A stretch of DNA of 63,039 nucleotides from JANMDS01 sp031430575. GTDB lineage: Bacteria; Pseudomonadota; Gammaproteobacteria; Burkholderiales; Casimicrobiaceae. Positions 42,405 to 50,925 of this stretch are shown here, in pieces. The notes under the pieces are model-generated. The model ran no database searches, was not told where the DNA came from, and was given only the letters and a program-made list of their open reading frames with translations. A program made the position numbers and the translations under genes. Position 1 is the stretch's first letter, and every line of letters begins with the position of its first letter. The DNA is taken from positions 1 to 63,039 of the forward strand of contig JANPBT010000082.1 in assembly GCA_031430575.1 (NCBI GenBank), read 5' to 3'.

Positions 42405-43022
42405 TTGGGCGCAAATGCGGGCGTAATCGGGATTTTTCTCGCAGCGGGTCGCGGCGCGCGATTCGCTGCTGCGTCTGGCGGTGCCAATAAATTATTGGCG
42501 CAGCTTGCTTCGGGCGAGCGCGTGATTGAGGCCGCACTTGCTGCGCATCTGGCGGGAGTCGATGAATGCATCGCTGTTGTAGCGCATGCCGACGCCCAAG
42601 AAATGCAATACCTGCGGCGCAGTTTTGTGCGCGTGATCGTCGCGCCCGATGCAGTGCTCGGCATGGGGCATTCGCTCGCAGCGGGCGCACGAGAAGCGCT
42701 CTATCGATTCCCAACGTTAACCGGTGTGATCGTAGCGCTCGCAGATATGCCTTGGGTTGCTGCAGCGACGACGCAAGTTGTTGCCGCGAGCCTACGAGAT
42801 CCCTTATTGCAAGGGCGCTTTAGTGCGGTGCGACCACGTGTTGAAGGTAAACTGGGTCATCCTGTTGGTTTTTTTGCGCCGCACCTTTCACGTCTCGCCG
42901 AGCTCAACGGCGATGCGGGCGCGCGTGAAGCGCTTGCGCACGCGCCCGAGAAAATCTATTGGCTAGAGAGTGATGACGGAGGCTGCGCGGCGGATGTCGA
43001 TCGCCCGGGCGATATCGTATGA
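42405..43022 (+). CDS. MobA-like NTP transferase (MocA-type)
   Basis: 205 residues; TTG start at 42405, 11 bases after dcd. Nucleotide-binding start GIFLAAGRGARF, then GMGHSLAAGAREAL, ALADMPWV (metal-binding Asp) and GHPVGFF. The type is that of molybdopterin cytidylyltransferase MocA or XdhC-associated transferases; the exact cofactor is uncertain because no molybdoenzyme is adjacent. Residues QYLRRS are encoded by an F arm of the dispersed repeat. The 3' end overlaps the convergent GGDEF-EAL gene by 67 bases. Confidence 0.82.
   Translation: MGANAGVIGIFLAAGRGARFAAASGGANKLLAQLASGERVIEAALAAHLAGVDECIAVVAHADAQEMQYLRRSFVRVIVAPDAVLGMGHSLAAGAREALYRFPTLTGVIVALADMPWVAAATTQVVAASLRDPLLQGRFSAVRPRVEGKLGHPVGFFAPHLSRLAELNGDAGAREALAHAPEKIYWLESDDGGCAADVDRPGDIV
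42608..42626 (+). repeat. dispersed palindromic element, F arm inside the MobA-like gene
   Basis: atacctgcggcgcagtttt, one base lost in the inner part (cagatttt to cagtttt). Read as YLRRSF. Confidence 0.75.
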
Positions 43023-44866
43023 ACGTTAGTCGCGGCTAATTTCCACTCTTGCTCTGAGAGAAATTGCGTCGCTTCAAGGCGCTCTTGCCACCACGTCAAC
43101 ACCAGCTCGGGCGCCATCGGCTCGGCAACGAAAAATCCTTGCACTTCATCGCAACCTAGATCCCGCAATATGCGGAATTGTTGGGGTGTCTCAACACCTT
43201 CTGCAATCGTGCGCATTTGCAAGGTATGCCCAAGCGCGATGATCGATTGCACAACATTTCGTGATGCCGGGCTATCGATATCGTGAATAAATTGCTGATC
43301 GATTTTGACATGATGAAACGGAAATCTTGCGAGGTAATTGAGCGAAGAAAAACCGGTGCCAAAATCATCAAGCGAGAGCGTGAAGCCGCGTGCAGCCAGA
43401 TTGCGCAGCGTTTTCTCCATCGCAATTGGGTCATCGGCAATGGCAGATTCTGTAATTTCGAGATCGATAATGCTCGCCGGTAATCCGTAGCTCTCGATGA
43501 GGCCTTGCAGTGATTCAACCCAGCCTTGCTGCTCTAGCTGTTTTACTGAAAGGTTGACTGAAATGCGCATATTCAGCTCGCGCGCTTCCCAGCGCTTGGC
43601 CTGCGAGAGCGTAAGATCAAGCACGCGTTGCCCCAGCGGCACAATAAGCCCCGATTGCTCTGCCAGTGGGATGAATTGCGCGGGCGCAATCATGCCTTTT
43701 TTAGGGTGCTTCCAGCGCACCAATGCCTCTACGCCAACGGGCGTTCCGTCATCGGTGCGCACTTGGGGCTGAAAAACCATCGTGAGCTGCTTGTTGGCAA
43801 TCGCTTCGCGCAATGATTGCTCGCGCTGGGATGCAGTGCTGGCATCGTTTAGGATTTCTTTGCGAAACCAATCCGCGCGATTGCGGCCTTTTTGCTTTGC
43901 TGCATACATTGCAGAATCAGCCGCCCGCAAGAGCGCCGCGGCATCGCCAGCATCAGAAGGGTAGAGCGCAGCGCCAATTGAAAGCGTGATCAGCGTCGTG
44001 CGCCCACCTAAATCGATTGGATTTCGCAAGGCGGTATAGACGCTACCCAAATAACGCTCAACAATCGCTTTTGCACTATCAGGCGGTAGATTGCGCAATA
44101 CGACCACAAACTCATCACCCCCTAAACGGGCCGCGATATCAACATCGCGCAAGCTTTGGCGTAGTGTGAGTGCGACTTGCATTAACACCCGATCACCCAG
44201 CTCATGGCCAAGCGAGTCATTGAGTCGCTTGAAATGATCAATATCGATGAAGAGTGCGCAGGCAATCGCCCGCTGTGCAAGGGCATCTTCGAGCGCTTTA
44301 TCAAGCGCTTCGTTGAGCATCATGCGATTGGGCAGCTTGGTCAGCGGATCGATCATTGCGAGGTGATGGGCGCGCGCACCTGCTTCCTCAGCCTCTTGCG
44401 TGCGTTGATTGAGTTGATCGCGTAACCGTAATTTGCTGCGCTCAAAGCGTGATTCGCGATCGCTAAAAGCGCGATGCACGTCGTCTACCGCGCGGGCAAG
44501 GGCTGTGGCCTCGCTATATTCAATATTTTTATTGCGTATTGAGTCTTCGCCTGACTTCGCAGTCGGGCTCGCGTTTGGGATTCGTGCGAGCGCGCCTTGG
44601 TAATCAGCGATGGAATTTTGAAAGCGACGCAGCGTACCGGTCACGCCCAGCGCAGCAATCGCGCAGCAGAGCAATATGGCCACCACGCCTGAGCGCGTCG
44701 CGGCGAATACCGTCGCGATACCTTGCCAAAAGCTGGCGTCAGTAAATTTCCCGGAACTCCAAGCGTCCCACGTTGCCCAGCATAGGAGTACGCCAACCGC
44801 AACTGCGCCGCTAACGCAAAGGGTGATGAGAGTATCGCGAAAAACGCTACGCGTGGGCTGCGACAT
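42956..44866 (-). CDS. membrane GGDEF-EAL protein (c-di-GMP turnover)
   Basis: 636 residues. Two N-terminal helices (ITLCVSGAVAVGVLLCWATW and GVVAILLCCAIAALGVTG), then a coiled-coil (RFERSKLRLRDQLNQRTQEA). The GGDEF domain has an intact site RLGGDEF (about 246) and the substrate motif DPLTKLPNRMM. The EAL domain has GVEALVRWKHP (about 380), DLEITESAI, LDDFGTGFSSLNYLA and KIDQQFI, so both domains look catalytic. No sensory domain is seen besides the membrane part. Convergent with the MobA-like gene, with a 67-base overlap. Confidence 0.94.
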   Translation of the reverse strand: MSQPTRSVFRDTLITLCVSGAVAVGVLLCWATWDAWSSGKFTDASFWQGIATVFAATRSGVVAILLCCAIAALGVTGTLRRFQNSIADYQGALARIPNASPTAKSGEDSIRNKNIEYSEATALARAVDDVHRAFSDRESRFERSKLRLRDQLNQRTQEAEEAGARAHHLAMIDPLTKLPNRMMLNEALDKALEDALAQRAIACALFIDIDHFKRLNDSLGHELGDRVLMQVALTLRQSLRDVDIAARLGGDEFVVVLRNLPPDSAKAIVERYLGSVYTALRNPIDLGGRTTLITLSIGAALYPSDAGDAAALLRAADSAMYAAKQKGRNRADWFRKEILNDASTASQREQSLREAIANKQLTMVFQPQVRTDDGTPVGVEALVRWKHPKKGMIAPAQFIPLAEQSGLIVPLGQRVLDLTLSQAKRWEARELNMRISVNLSVKQLEQQGWVESLQGLIESYGLPASIIDLEITESAIADDPIAMEKTLRNLAARGFTLSLDDFGTGFSSLNYLARFPFHHVKIDQQFIHDIDSPASRNVVQSIIALGHTLQMRTIAEGVETPQQFRILRDLGCDEVQGFFVAEPMAPELVLTWWQERLEATQFLSEQEWKLAATNVHTISPGRSTSAAQPPSSLSSQ

Positions 44867-44971
44867 GGAAGGCTATAGCGTTAAGTTCACTCACTGTACA
44901 CAATCAGCGACATTAAGGCAAGAAATGCGAAGCCATGAATTCAGTTCGTTGCAGCGAGACGGCATATGCGC

Positions 44972-46489
44972 TTACCGCACCACAACCGGAATCCCTGCGA
45001 TGTTTGATTTCCAAAGCGCAGGCCCTGTTTCGTGGACCGAAACGCCAGTGCTATCCACGGCGACGGTAACCGGCATATCTTTCACGGTGAATTCGTAGAT
45101 CGCTTCCATGCCTAAATCTTCAAATGCAATGCAACGTGCGCCGATGATCGCTTTAGAAACCAGATATGCCGCACCGCCAACGGCCATCAAGTAAACCGCG
45201 TTTGAATCGCGAATGGCCTCAATCGCGGCAGGCCCACGCTCTCCTTTGCCGATCATGCCGAGAAGGCCGGTTTGCTCTAGCATTTGCCGGGTAAATTTAT
45301 CCATCCGTGTGGCCGTGGTAGGCCCCGCAGGCCCGACCACTTCATCGCGCACGGGATCAACAGGCCCCACGTAGTAGATCAGCCGCCCGCGCAGATCGAC
45401 CGGCAGCGCTTCGCCTTTATTGAGCATATCGGTCATACGCTTATGCGCTGCGTCGCGCCCGGTCAATATTTTTCCCGAAAGCAAGAGCACTTCACCCGCT
45501 TTAAATTTTGCGACCTCAGCTTTGGTCAGGGTATCAACGTTGACCCGCTTGCCGCCTTCAGCGGTGTAAGCCATTTTTGGCCAATCGTCGAGCGAAGGTG
45601 GTGTGAAGGTTGCCGCACCGCTCCCGTCGAGCGTGAAATGGGTATGTCGGGTGGCCGCACAATTGGGAATGATCGCGACCGGCAGGTTGGCCGCATGCGT
45701 TGGGTAATCCAAAATTTTCACGTCGAGCACGGTCGTTAAGCCCCCTAATCCTTGGGCGCCAATGCCGAGGGCGTTGACCTTGCTGTAAATCTCGATGCGA
45801 AGTTCTTCTATTCGATTTTTTGCACCGCGCGCGATCAGCTCTTGCATATCGATCGCGTCCATCAGCGATTCTTTCGCCAAGATCATCGCCTTCTCAGCAG
45901 TGCCGCCGATCCCGATGCCGAGCATGCCAGGCGGGCACCAGCCAGCGCCCATTGTCGGCACGGTCTTAATGACCCAATCAACGATCGAATCGGAGGGGTT
46001 GAGCATCACAAATTTTGATTTCGCCTCTGATCCGCCACCCTTCGCAGCCACGCGTATATCAACGGTATCGCCGGGGACGATATCGTAGTGGATCACCGCC
46101 GGGGTATTGTCTTTGGTGTTTTTGCGCGTGCTCGTCGGGTCGGTTAGCACTGATCCGCGTAATGGATTGTCGGGGTGCAAATAGGCTTGGCGGACACCGG
46201 CATTGACTGCCTCGGTAAGGCCGCCAGCGCCTTCAAAGCGAACGTTCATGCCAACCCGGACAAACACAACGACGATGCCGGTATCTTGACAAAGCGGGCG
46301 CTTGCCCTCGGCGCTCATTCGGGAATTAACGATGATCTGCGCCATCGCATCTTTTGCCGCTGGCGCTTGCTCTAACGCGTAAGCCCGCGCGAGATTTTTG
46401 ATGTAGTCGACCGGATGGTAGTAGCTGATGAATTGCAGGGCATCGGCGACCGAGGCCGTGATGTCAGTGAGCTTAATTGAGGTTGTCAT
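44972..46489 (-). CDS. fumA: class I fumarate hydratase
   Basis: Interconverts fumarate and malate in the citric acid cycle using an oxygen-sensitive 4Fe-4S cluster. The 505 residues carry the three cluster cysteines in LCQDTG (Cys67), GWCPPGM and NCAATRH. Also seen are RKNTKDNTPAV, GGTAEKAMILAKESL and GLGGLTTVLDVKI, and the C-terminal domain GPTTATRMDKFTRQML. A UPF0114 gene lies 15 bases upstream on the same strand, so the two may be cotranscribed. Confidence 0.95.
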   Translation of the reverse strand: MTTSIKLTDITASVADALQFISYYHPVDYIKNLARAYALEQAPAAKDAMAQIIVNSRMSAEGKRPLCQDTGIVVVFVRVGMNVRFEGAGGLTEAVNAGVRQAYLHPDNPLRGSVLTDPTSTRKNTKDNTPAVIHYDIVPGDTVDIRVAAKGGGSEAKSKFVMLNPSDSIVDWVIKTVPTMGAGWCPPGMLGIGIGGTAEKAMILAKESLMDAIDMQELIARGAKNRIEELRIEIYSKVNALGIGAQGLGGLTTVLDVKILDYPTHAANLPVAIIPNCAATRHTHFTLDGSGAATFTPPSLDDWPKMAYTAEGGKRVNVDTLTKAEVAKFKAGEVLLLSGKILTGRDAAHKRMTDMLNKGEALPVDLRGRLIYYVGPVDPVRDEVVGPAGPTTATRMDKFTRQMLEQTGLLGMIGKGERGPAAIEAIRDSNAVYLMAVGGAAYLVSKAIIGARCIAFEDLGMEAIYEFTVKDMPVTVAVDSTGVSVHETGPALWKSNIAGIPVVVR

Positions 46490-46504
46490 CGTGAGCCTAT
46501 TAAA

Positions 46505-47194
46505 TTAATGGTCTGCTTTGTATTTCGCAGAGGAGCCGTGTTGCATGAGCCGATCGATATAGGCAATGCCGATAGCTGAGACGATGAAGCTCATGTGGAT
46601 GATGGTTTGCCACATCAACGTCTTTTCATCCAAGCTCTTTGCGTCGATAAATGTTTTCAATAGATGAATCGACGATATGCCGATAATCGCCGTTGCGAGC
46701 TTGACTTTCAACACATTCGCGTTCACATGCGAGAGCCATTCTGGTTGATCTGGGTGACCGTCTAAGCGCATACGGGAGACAAACGTTTCGTAGCCGCCGA
46801 CGATCACCATGATCAGCAGATTTGAAATCATCACCACGTCAATCAGCCCGAGCACAATAAGCATCACGATTGACTCTTTGCTTTTCGAAATCGGTTTTGC
46901 CTGCGCAGCCATTTCAAGGCAACGATCGAGCAAATTTGTCGGATAGTTCTTGCACATTTCAAGTGGATTGGGGGCACCGGACTGCACGCCCATCGCCTGC
47001 GCGATTTGCGGAAGGGATTCCGGTTTCCAAAGGATCTGGATAAGATGAAGGAGCTCTTCCCCAAACAGGAACACATACACCACTTGCGCCACGATCAAGC
47101 CGAGGTAGAGCGGTACTTGCAGCCAGCGGCTGGCGAAAATAAAACGAGGCAGTAGATTCATAGGGGTTTTAAGTGCGGCGTCACGTTTTATCAT
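46505..47194 (-). CDS. UPF0114/YqhA-family membrane protein
   Basis: 229 residues from the ATG at 47192-47194. The family start is PRFIFASRWLQVPLYLGLIV. Four hydrophobic helices, with DVVMISNLLIMVIVGGYETF and KLATAIIGISSIHLLKTFID in between. A longer frame to 47266 is possible but not needed. Function of the family is unknown. Upstream member of a probable unit with fumA. Confidence 0.88.
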   Translation of the reverse strand: MIKRDAALKTPMNLLPRFIFASRWLQVPLYLGLIVAQVVYVFLFGEELLHLIQILWKPESLPQIAQAMGVQSGAPNPLEMCKNYPTNLLDRCLEMAAQAKPISKSKESIVMLIVLGLIDVVMISNLLIMVIVGGYETFVSRMRLDGHPDQPEWLSHVNANVLKVKLATAIIGISSIHLLKTFIDAKSLDEKTLMWQTIIHMSFIVSAIGIAYIDRLMQHGSSAKYKADH

Positions 47195-47272
47195 GGGCGA
47201 ATTCTCGGGGCGGTCAAATTTACGCGTTAGCCGGATTTTACGAGTCTTGTCGATTTCGTATCGCAACCGCTT

Positions 47273-47290
47273 ATACCTGCGGCGCAGATT
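47273..47290 (+). repeat. dispersed palindromic element, lone F arm
   Basis: Perfect atacctgcggcgcagatt, between the divergent UPF0114 and acs genes; no R arm. Confidence 0.88.
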
Positions 47291-47338
47291 GAGCGTTGTT
47301 TTGCCCTCGTACCCGTGGTAAAGTGTGAAAAAGACGTA

Positions 47339-47354
47339 AGTCTTATATAAGACT
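47339..47354. promoter_or_regulatory. perfect palindrome, candidate operator of acs
   Basis: agtcttatataagact is a perfect 16-base palindrome 132 bases before the acs start. A regulator binding site is inferred from symmetry and place; the protein is not known. Confidence 0.55.
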
Positions 47355-47486
47355 CGCGTGGATTCGAAACGCTCAACGCGTATCCGCCGGGCTTCATGCG
47401 ATTAGCATGGGTTTCGGCGCAATGTTTAGTCGCGCGTATGCTACGCTTCGCACTGAAAAGTAAGCCATTTTGAGGAATCGAAACGC

Positions 47487-49469
47487 ATGTCCGCCATTGA
47501 ATCCAATCTGCAAGAAAACCGACTTTTTGCCCCGAGTGATGCGGCCGTTGCGCGTGCCACGATTAAGCGCGCTGATTTTGACCGGCTCAACGCAGAAGCG
47601 GGTGCCGACTCTGCAGGCTTTTGGGCACGTTTGGCGCGCGAAAATCTCTTTTGGCATAAGCCATTTACGAAGACGCTTGATGAATCAACTGCGCCTTTTT
47701 ACAAGTGGTTTGAAGATGGTCAAACAAACGCGTCCTTCAATTGCCTTGATCTCAATTTGCAAAACGGAAATAGCGATAAAGCTGCATTGATTTTTGAGGC
47801 TGACGACGGAAAAGTCGCCACCGTTAGCTACAAAGAGCTGACCGCGAAAGTATGTCAACTCGCCAATGGGCTGAAAGCGCGAGGCATCAAAAAGGGTGAT
47901 CGGGTGATCATCTACATGCCGATGAGTATCGAGGGCGTTGTCGCGATGCAAGCCTGCGCACGCATTGGCGCGACTCATTCCGTGGTCTTTGGTGGTTTTT
48001 CTGCTAAGTCAGTGCAAGAGCGCATTATTGATGCGGGCGCGGTCGCGGTGATTACCGCCGACGAGCAAATGCGCGGTGGTAAAGCGTTGGGTTTGAAATC
48101 GATCGTGGATGAAGCGTTTGCGCTGGGTGGCTGCGAGGCCATTAAGCTTTGCGTCGTTTACCAGCGCACGGGCGCAAACATCCCGATGGTTGCGGCGCGC
48201 GATGTAACCCTGAGCGCCATCATGCACGGCCAAAGTGAGGTTTGCGCGCCAGAGTGGGTGAGCGCCGAGCATCCGCTTTTCATCCTCTATACCTCCGGTT
48301 CGACAGGCAAGCCGAAGGGCATTCAGCATTCCACGGGCGGATATTTACTGTGGGCGGCGCTCACCATGAAGTGGACGTTTGACATCAAGCCCTCGGATGT
48401 CTTCTGGTGCACAGCCGATATCGGCTGGATTACCGGGCACACCTACGTCGCGTATGGGCCGCTAGCGACGGGCGCGACGCAGCTCATATTTGAAGGCGTC
48501 CCGACTTATCCAGCGGCTGATCGTTTTTGGAAAATGATCGAAAAGCATAAAGTCAGCATTTTCTATACCGCGCCAACGGCCATCCGCTCGCTCATCAAAG
48601 CTGCGGAAGGCGATGAAAAAGTCCACCCCAAGCAAAGCAATTTGTTTTCGTTGCGCTTGTTGGGCTCCGTGGGTGAGCCGATCAATCCAGCGGCGTGGAT
48701 TTGGTATTACCGAAACGTCGGCAATTCACGTTGCCCAATTGTCGATACTTTTTGGCAAACCGAAACCGGCGGTCATGTCATCACGCCGCTTCCGGGTCTG
48801 ACCTTGCAAAAGCCTGGCTCCTGCACGTTGCCTTTGCCCGGCATCATGGCAGCAATTGTGGATGAGACCGGTGAGGAGCTGCCCAACGGCAGCGGCGGCT
48901 TGCTGGTCATCAAGCGCCCATGGCCAAGTATGGTGCGCACGATTTGGGGCGACCCAGAACGGTTTAAAAAATCGTATTTTCCTGAAGAATTGGGTGGAAA
49001 GCTCTACCTCGCAGGCGATGGTGCGATTCGCGATAAAAACGATGGCTTCTTTACGATCATCGGACGGATCGATGATGTGTTGAATGTATCTGGTCATCGG
49101 CTGGGAACGATGGAAATCGAATCGGCATTGGTTTCAAAAAGCGATCTTGTGGCCGAAGCTGCTGTGGTGGGCAGGCCGCACGATATAAAAGGCGAAGCCA
49201 TTTGTGCTTTTGTGGTTTTGAAGCGTTCGCGCCCGACCGGTGAGGAAGCAAAGCGCATCGCAACGGAATTGAAAGCGTGGGTTGCCAAAGAAATTGGCCC
49301 GATCGCCAAGCCCGACGAAATCCGATTTGGCGATAACCTGCCAAAGACGCGGTCTGGCAAAATCATGCGCCGTTTATTGCGCGCGCTGGCCAAAGGCGAA
49401 GCGATCACGCAAGATATTTCTACGCTTGAAAATCCCGCGATTCTCGATCAGCTGAAAGATCCAATTTAA
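47487..49469 (+). CDS. acs: acetyl-CoA synthetase
   Basis: Activates acetate to acetyl-CoA through acetyl-AMP. The 660 residues have the usual length and motifs: YTSGSTGKPKGIQH (ATP loop), DIGWITGHTYVAYGPL, DTFWQTETGGH and YLAGDGAIRDKNDGF. GRIDDVLNVSGHRLGT and the C-terminal PKTRSGKIMRR supply the acetylatable Lys. A perfect palindrome and a lone F arm lie upstream. The small genes after it and the DUF4212/ActP pair suggest an acetate-use region. Confidence 0.97.
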   Translation: MSAIESNLQENRLFAPSDAAVARATIKRADFDRLNAEAGADSAGFWARLARENLFWHKPFTKTLDESTAPFYKWFEDGQTNASFNCLDLNLQNGNSDKAALIFEADDGKVATVSYKELTAKVCQLANGLKARGIKKGDRVIIYMPMSIEGVVAMQACARIGATHSVVFGGFSAKSVQERIIDAGAVAVITADEQMRGGKALGLKSIVDEAFALGGCEAIKLCVVYQRTGANIPMVAARDVTLSAIMHGQSEVCAPEWVSAEHPLFILYTSGSTGKPKGIQHSTGGYLLWAALTMKWTFDIKPSDVFWCTADIGWITGHTYVAYGPLATGATQLIFEGVPTYPAADRFWKMIEKHKVSIFYTAPTAIRSLIKAAEGDEKVHPKQSNLFSLRLLGSVGEPINPAAWIWYYRNVGNSRCPIVDTFWQTETGGHVITPLPGLTLQKPGSCTLPLPGIMAAIVDETGEELPNGSGGLLVIKRPWPSMVRTIWGDPERFKKSYFPEELGGKLYLAGDGAIRDKNDGFFTIIGRIDDVLNVSGHRLGTMEIESALVSKSDLVAEAAVVGRPHDIKGEAICAFVVLKRSRPTGEEAKRIATELKAWVAKEIGPIAKPDEIRFGDNLPKTRSGKIMRRLLRALAKGEAITQDISTLENPAILDQLKDPI

Positions 49470-49485
49470 ACGGTGCAATCGAAGC

Positions 49486-49538
49486 ATACCTGCGGCGCAG
49501 AAAACATGCTGTAGGAGACAAATCTGCGCCGCAGGTAT
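49486..49538. repeat. dispersed palindromic element, F-spacer-R
   Basis: F atacctgcggcgcagaaa at 49486-49503 and R caaatctgcgccgcaggtat ending at 49538, between acs and the small membrane gene. Confidence 0.93.
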
Positions 49539-49560
49539 CGTTGTTAATTAAGGATTTTGA

Positions 49561-49881
49561 ATGCTCCTGTTTTTAGTGATCATTAAAGCGTTATGTGAAT
49601 TGATTGCGCTATCGTATTTGGCGATGCTGGTTGTCGGCGTATTTAATTGGAAGGGCCGCCTGGGTAATCCTGTCTACAAGCTCTTTGATCTGCTCGCTTC
49701 GCCTATGACAAAAATCGCCCGTCTGATCACGCCCGCTTTAGTGACCGATGCCCATACCAGAGTCGTTGGCTGCTTCGTTGTATTTGTCGTCTGGATGGCC
49801 GCGGTTTTTGAGCTCGGGCAGCAATGCCGGGCGGCGCCAGAGGCGAGCTATTGCGTTAAAAAAATGAGCGCGGTCAAATGA
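49561..49881 (+). CDS. small membrane protein downstream of acs
   Basis: 106 residues, three hydrophobic segments (FLVIIKALCELIALSYLAML, a middle one around LFDLLASPMTKIARLI, and VVGCFVVFVVWMAAVF). The LASPMTKIARLITP stretch recalls YggT proteins, but the length and arrangement are not a full match. Overlaps the next gene as ATGA. Confidence 0.65.
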   Translation: MLLFLVIIKALCELIALSYLAMLVVGVFNWKGRLGNPVYKLFDLLASPMTKIARLITPALVTDAHTRVVGCFVVFVVWMAAVFELGQQCRAAPEASYCVKKMSAVK

Positions 49882-50468
49882 GTGCAATCTCGCGTTGGTA
49901 TTTTGAAAAAATTGCAACGTGGGCGATGGTCTTTCGTAAGCCTGAAATTGCGCATGACTATTGGCAACGAGTCTTAGACGAGTCGCCTTATGATACTGGG
50001 GTGCTCGCCATGCGGGCGCATCAATTGGCCGCAGAGGGTAAATCCAGCGCTGCGATCATGCAATTTGAGCGTGTATTGCAGCTCAAGCCGCGTGATATGA
50101 GCTCATGGTTCAATCTCGGCTTTTTGCTTCAAAAAGAAAATTTGCATGAAAAAGCGATTCAGGCCTTTAACGAAACGCTGCGTTTGGACGAGAAACTGGA
50201 TCGCGCTTGGTTTGGCAAAGGGCTGTCGCACAAAGTGCTTACGCAATATGACGAAGCCATCAAATGTTTTAAGAAAACAAATCAGCTGCAACCGATGAGC
50301 CCGCATGGCTTCTATGAGTTGGCGGTGGTTCAGCATCGCGTTCAAGACTTGAACGGATGTGAAAAGACGATGCGGAAGGTCAAAGAGTTTGATCCGAAAG
50401 TCGCAGCACAACTAGAAGATGAAACCGGCATAAAAATCGGCATCGATCGATGGTGGGTGCGCCGCTAA
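49878..50468 (+). CDS. TPR-repeat protein
   Basis: 196 residues with about four tetratricopeptide repeats: SSAAIMQFERVLQLKPRDMS, SWFNLGFLLQKENLHEKAI, AWFGKGLSHKVLTQYDEAI and FYELAVVQHRVQDLNGC. No signal peptide, so probably cytoplasmic. Coupled by ATGA to the upstream membrane protein, which may be its partner. Function unknown. Confidence 0.82.
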   Translation: MSAISRWYFEKIATWAMVFRKPEIAHDYWQRVLDESPYDTGVLAMRAHQLAAEGKSSAAIMQFERVLQLKPRDMSSWFNLGFLLQKENLHEKAIQAFNETLRLDEKLDRAWFGKGLSHKVLTQYDEAIKCFKKTNQLQPMSPHGFYELAVVQHRVQDLNGCEKTMRKVKEFDPKVAAQLEDETGIKIGIDRWWVRR

Positions 50469-50488
50469 ATAAGCGCAATTTAGGGTTA

Positions 50489-50506
50489 AAACTGCGCCGC
50501 AGGTAT
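50489..50506 (-). repeat. dispersed palindromic element, R arm
   Basis: aaactgcgccgcaggtat, one base missing from the inner part; a decayed F (agcgcaattta) may precede it. Confidence 0.75.
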
Positions 50507-50655
50507 TGATCTGGAAGTTTGCTGCTTGCGTTGCACTGCACCATGGTTATACTGAATTGAATAAAAAAAGCGACAACATTGCGCATGACTTGAAATGCTA
50601 TGGTTAGCCGCGCTAGCTTTAACTAATTAAACACATCACAACGAAGGAGAGATCG

Positions 50656-50925
50656 ATGCAGCTGTCACAAAAGCATCACGAGTATTGGAGCAAAAATCTT
50701 AGGATTACCGCAGTACTGCTTTTCATTTGGTTTATCGCAACGTTTGTAGTCGGTTACTACGCGCGAGAAATCAATGCCGCAGTTCCTAATTTTTTTGGCT
50801 GGCCACTGGCGTTTTTTATGTGCGCCTTTGGGTCACTCGTAATTTACGTACTCATTATTTGGTATTACGCCACGTATATGGGCAAACTTGACCGTGAATA
50901 CGGTGTTGACGAGGGAGACGAATAA
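50656..50925 (+). CDS. DUF4212 small symporter subunit
   Basis: 89 residues; strong ribosome site GAAGGAGAGATCG before the ATG. Two helices (AVLLFIWFIATFVVGYY and FFMCAFGSLVIYVLIIWYYA) with the family motif HHEYWSKNLRI and the tail YMGKLDREYGVDE. DUF4212 proteins accompany ActP-type sodium/solute symporters and may act as a small subunit. Its stop touches the symporter start, so translation is coupled. Confidence 0.9.
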   Translation: MQLSQKHHEYWSKNLRITAVLLFIWFIATFVVGYYAREINAAVPNFFGWPLAFFMCAFGSLVIYVLIIWYYATYMGKLDREYGVDEGDE

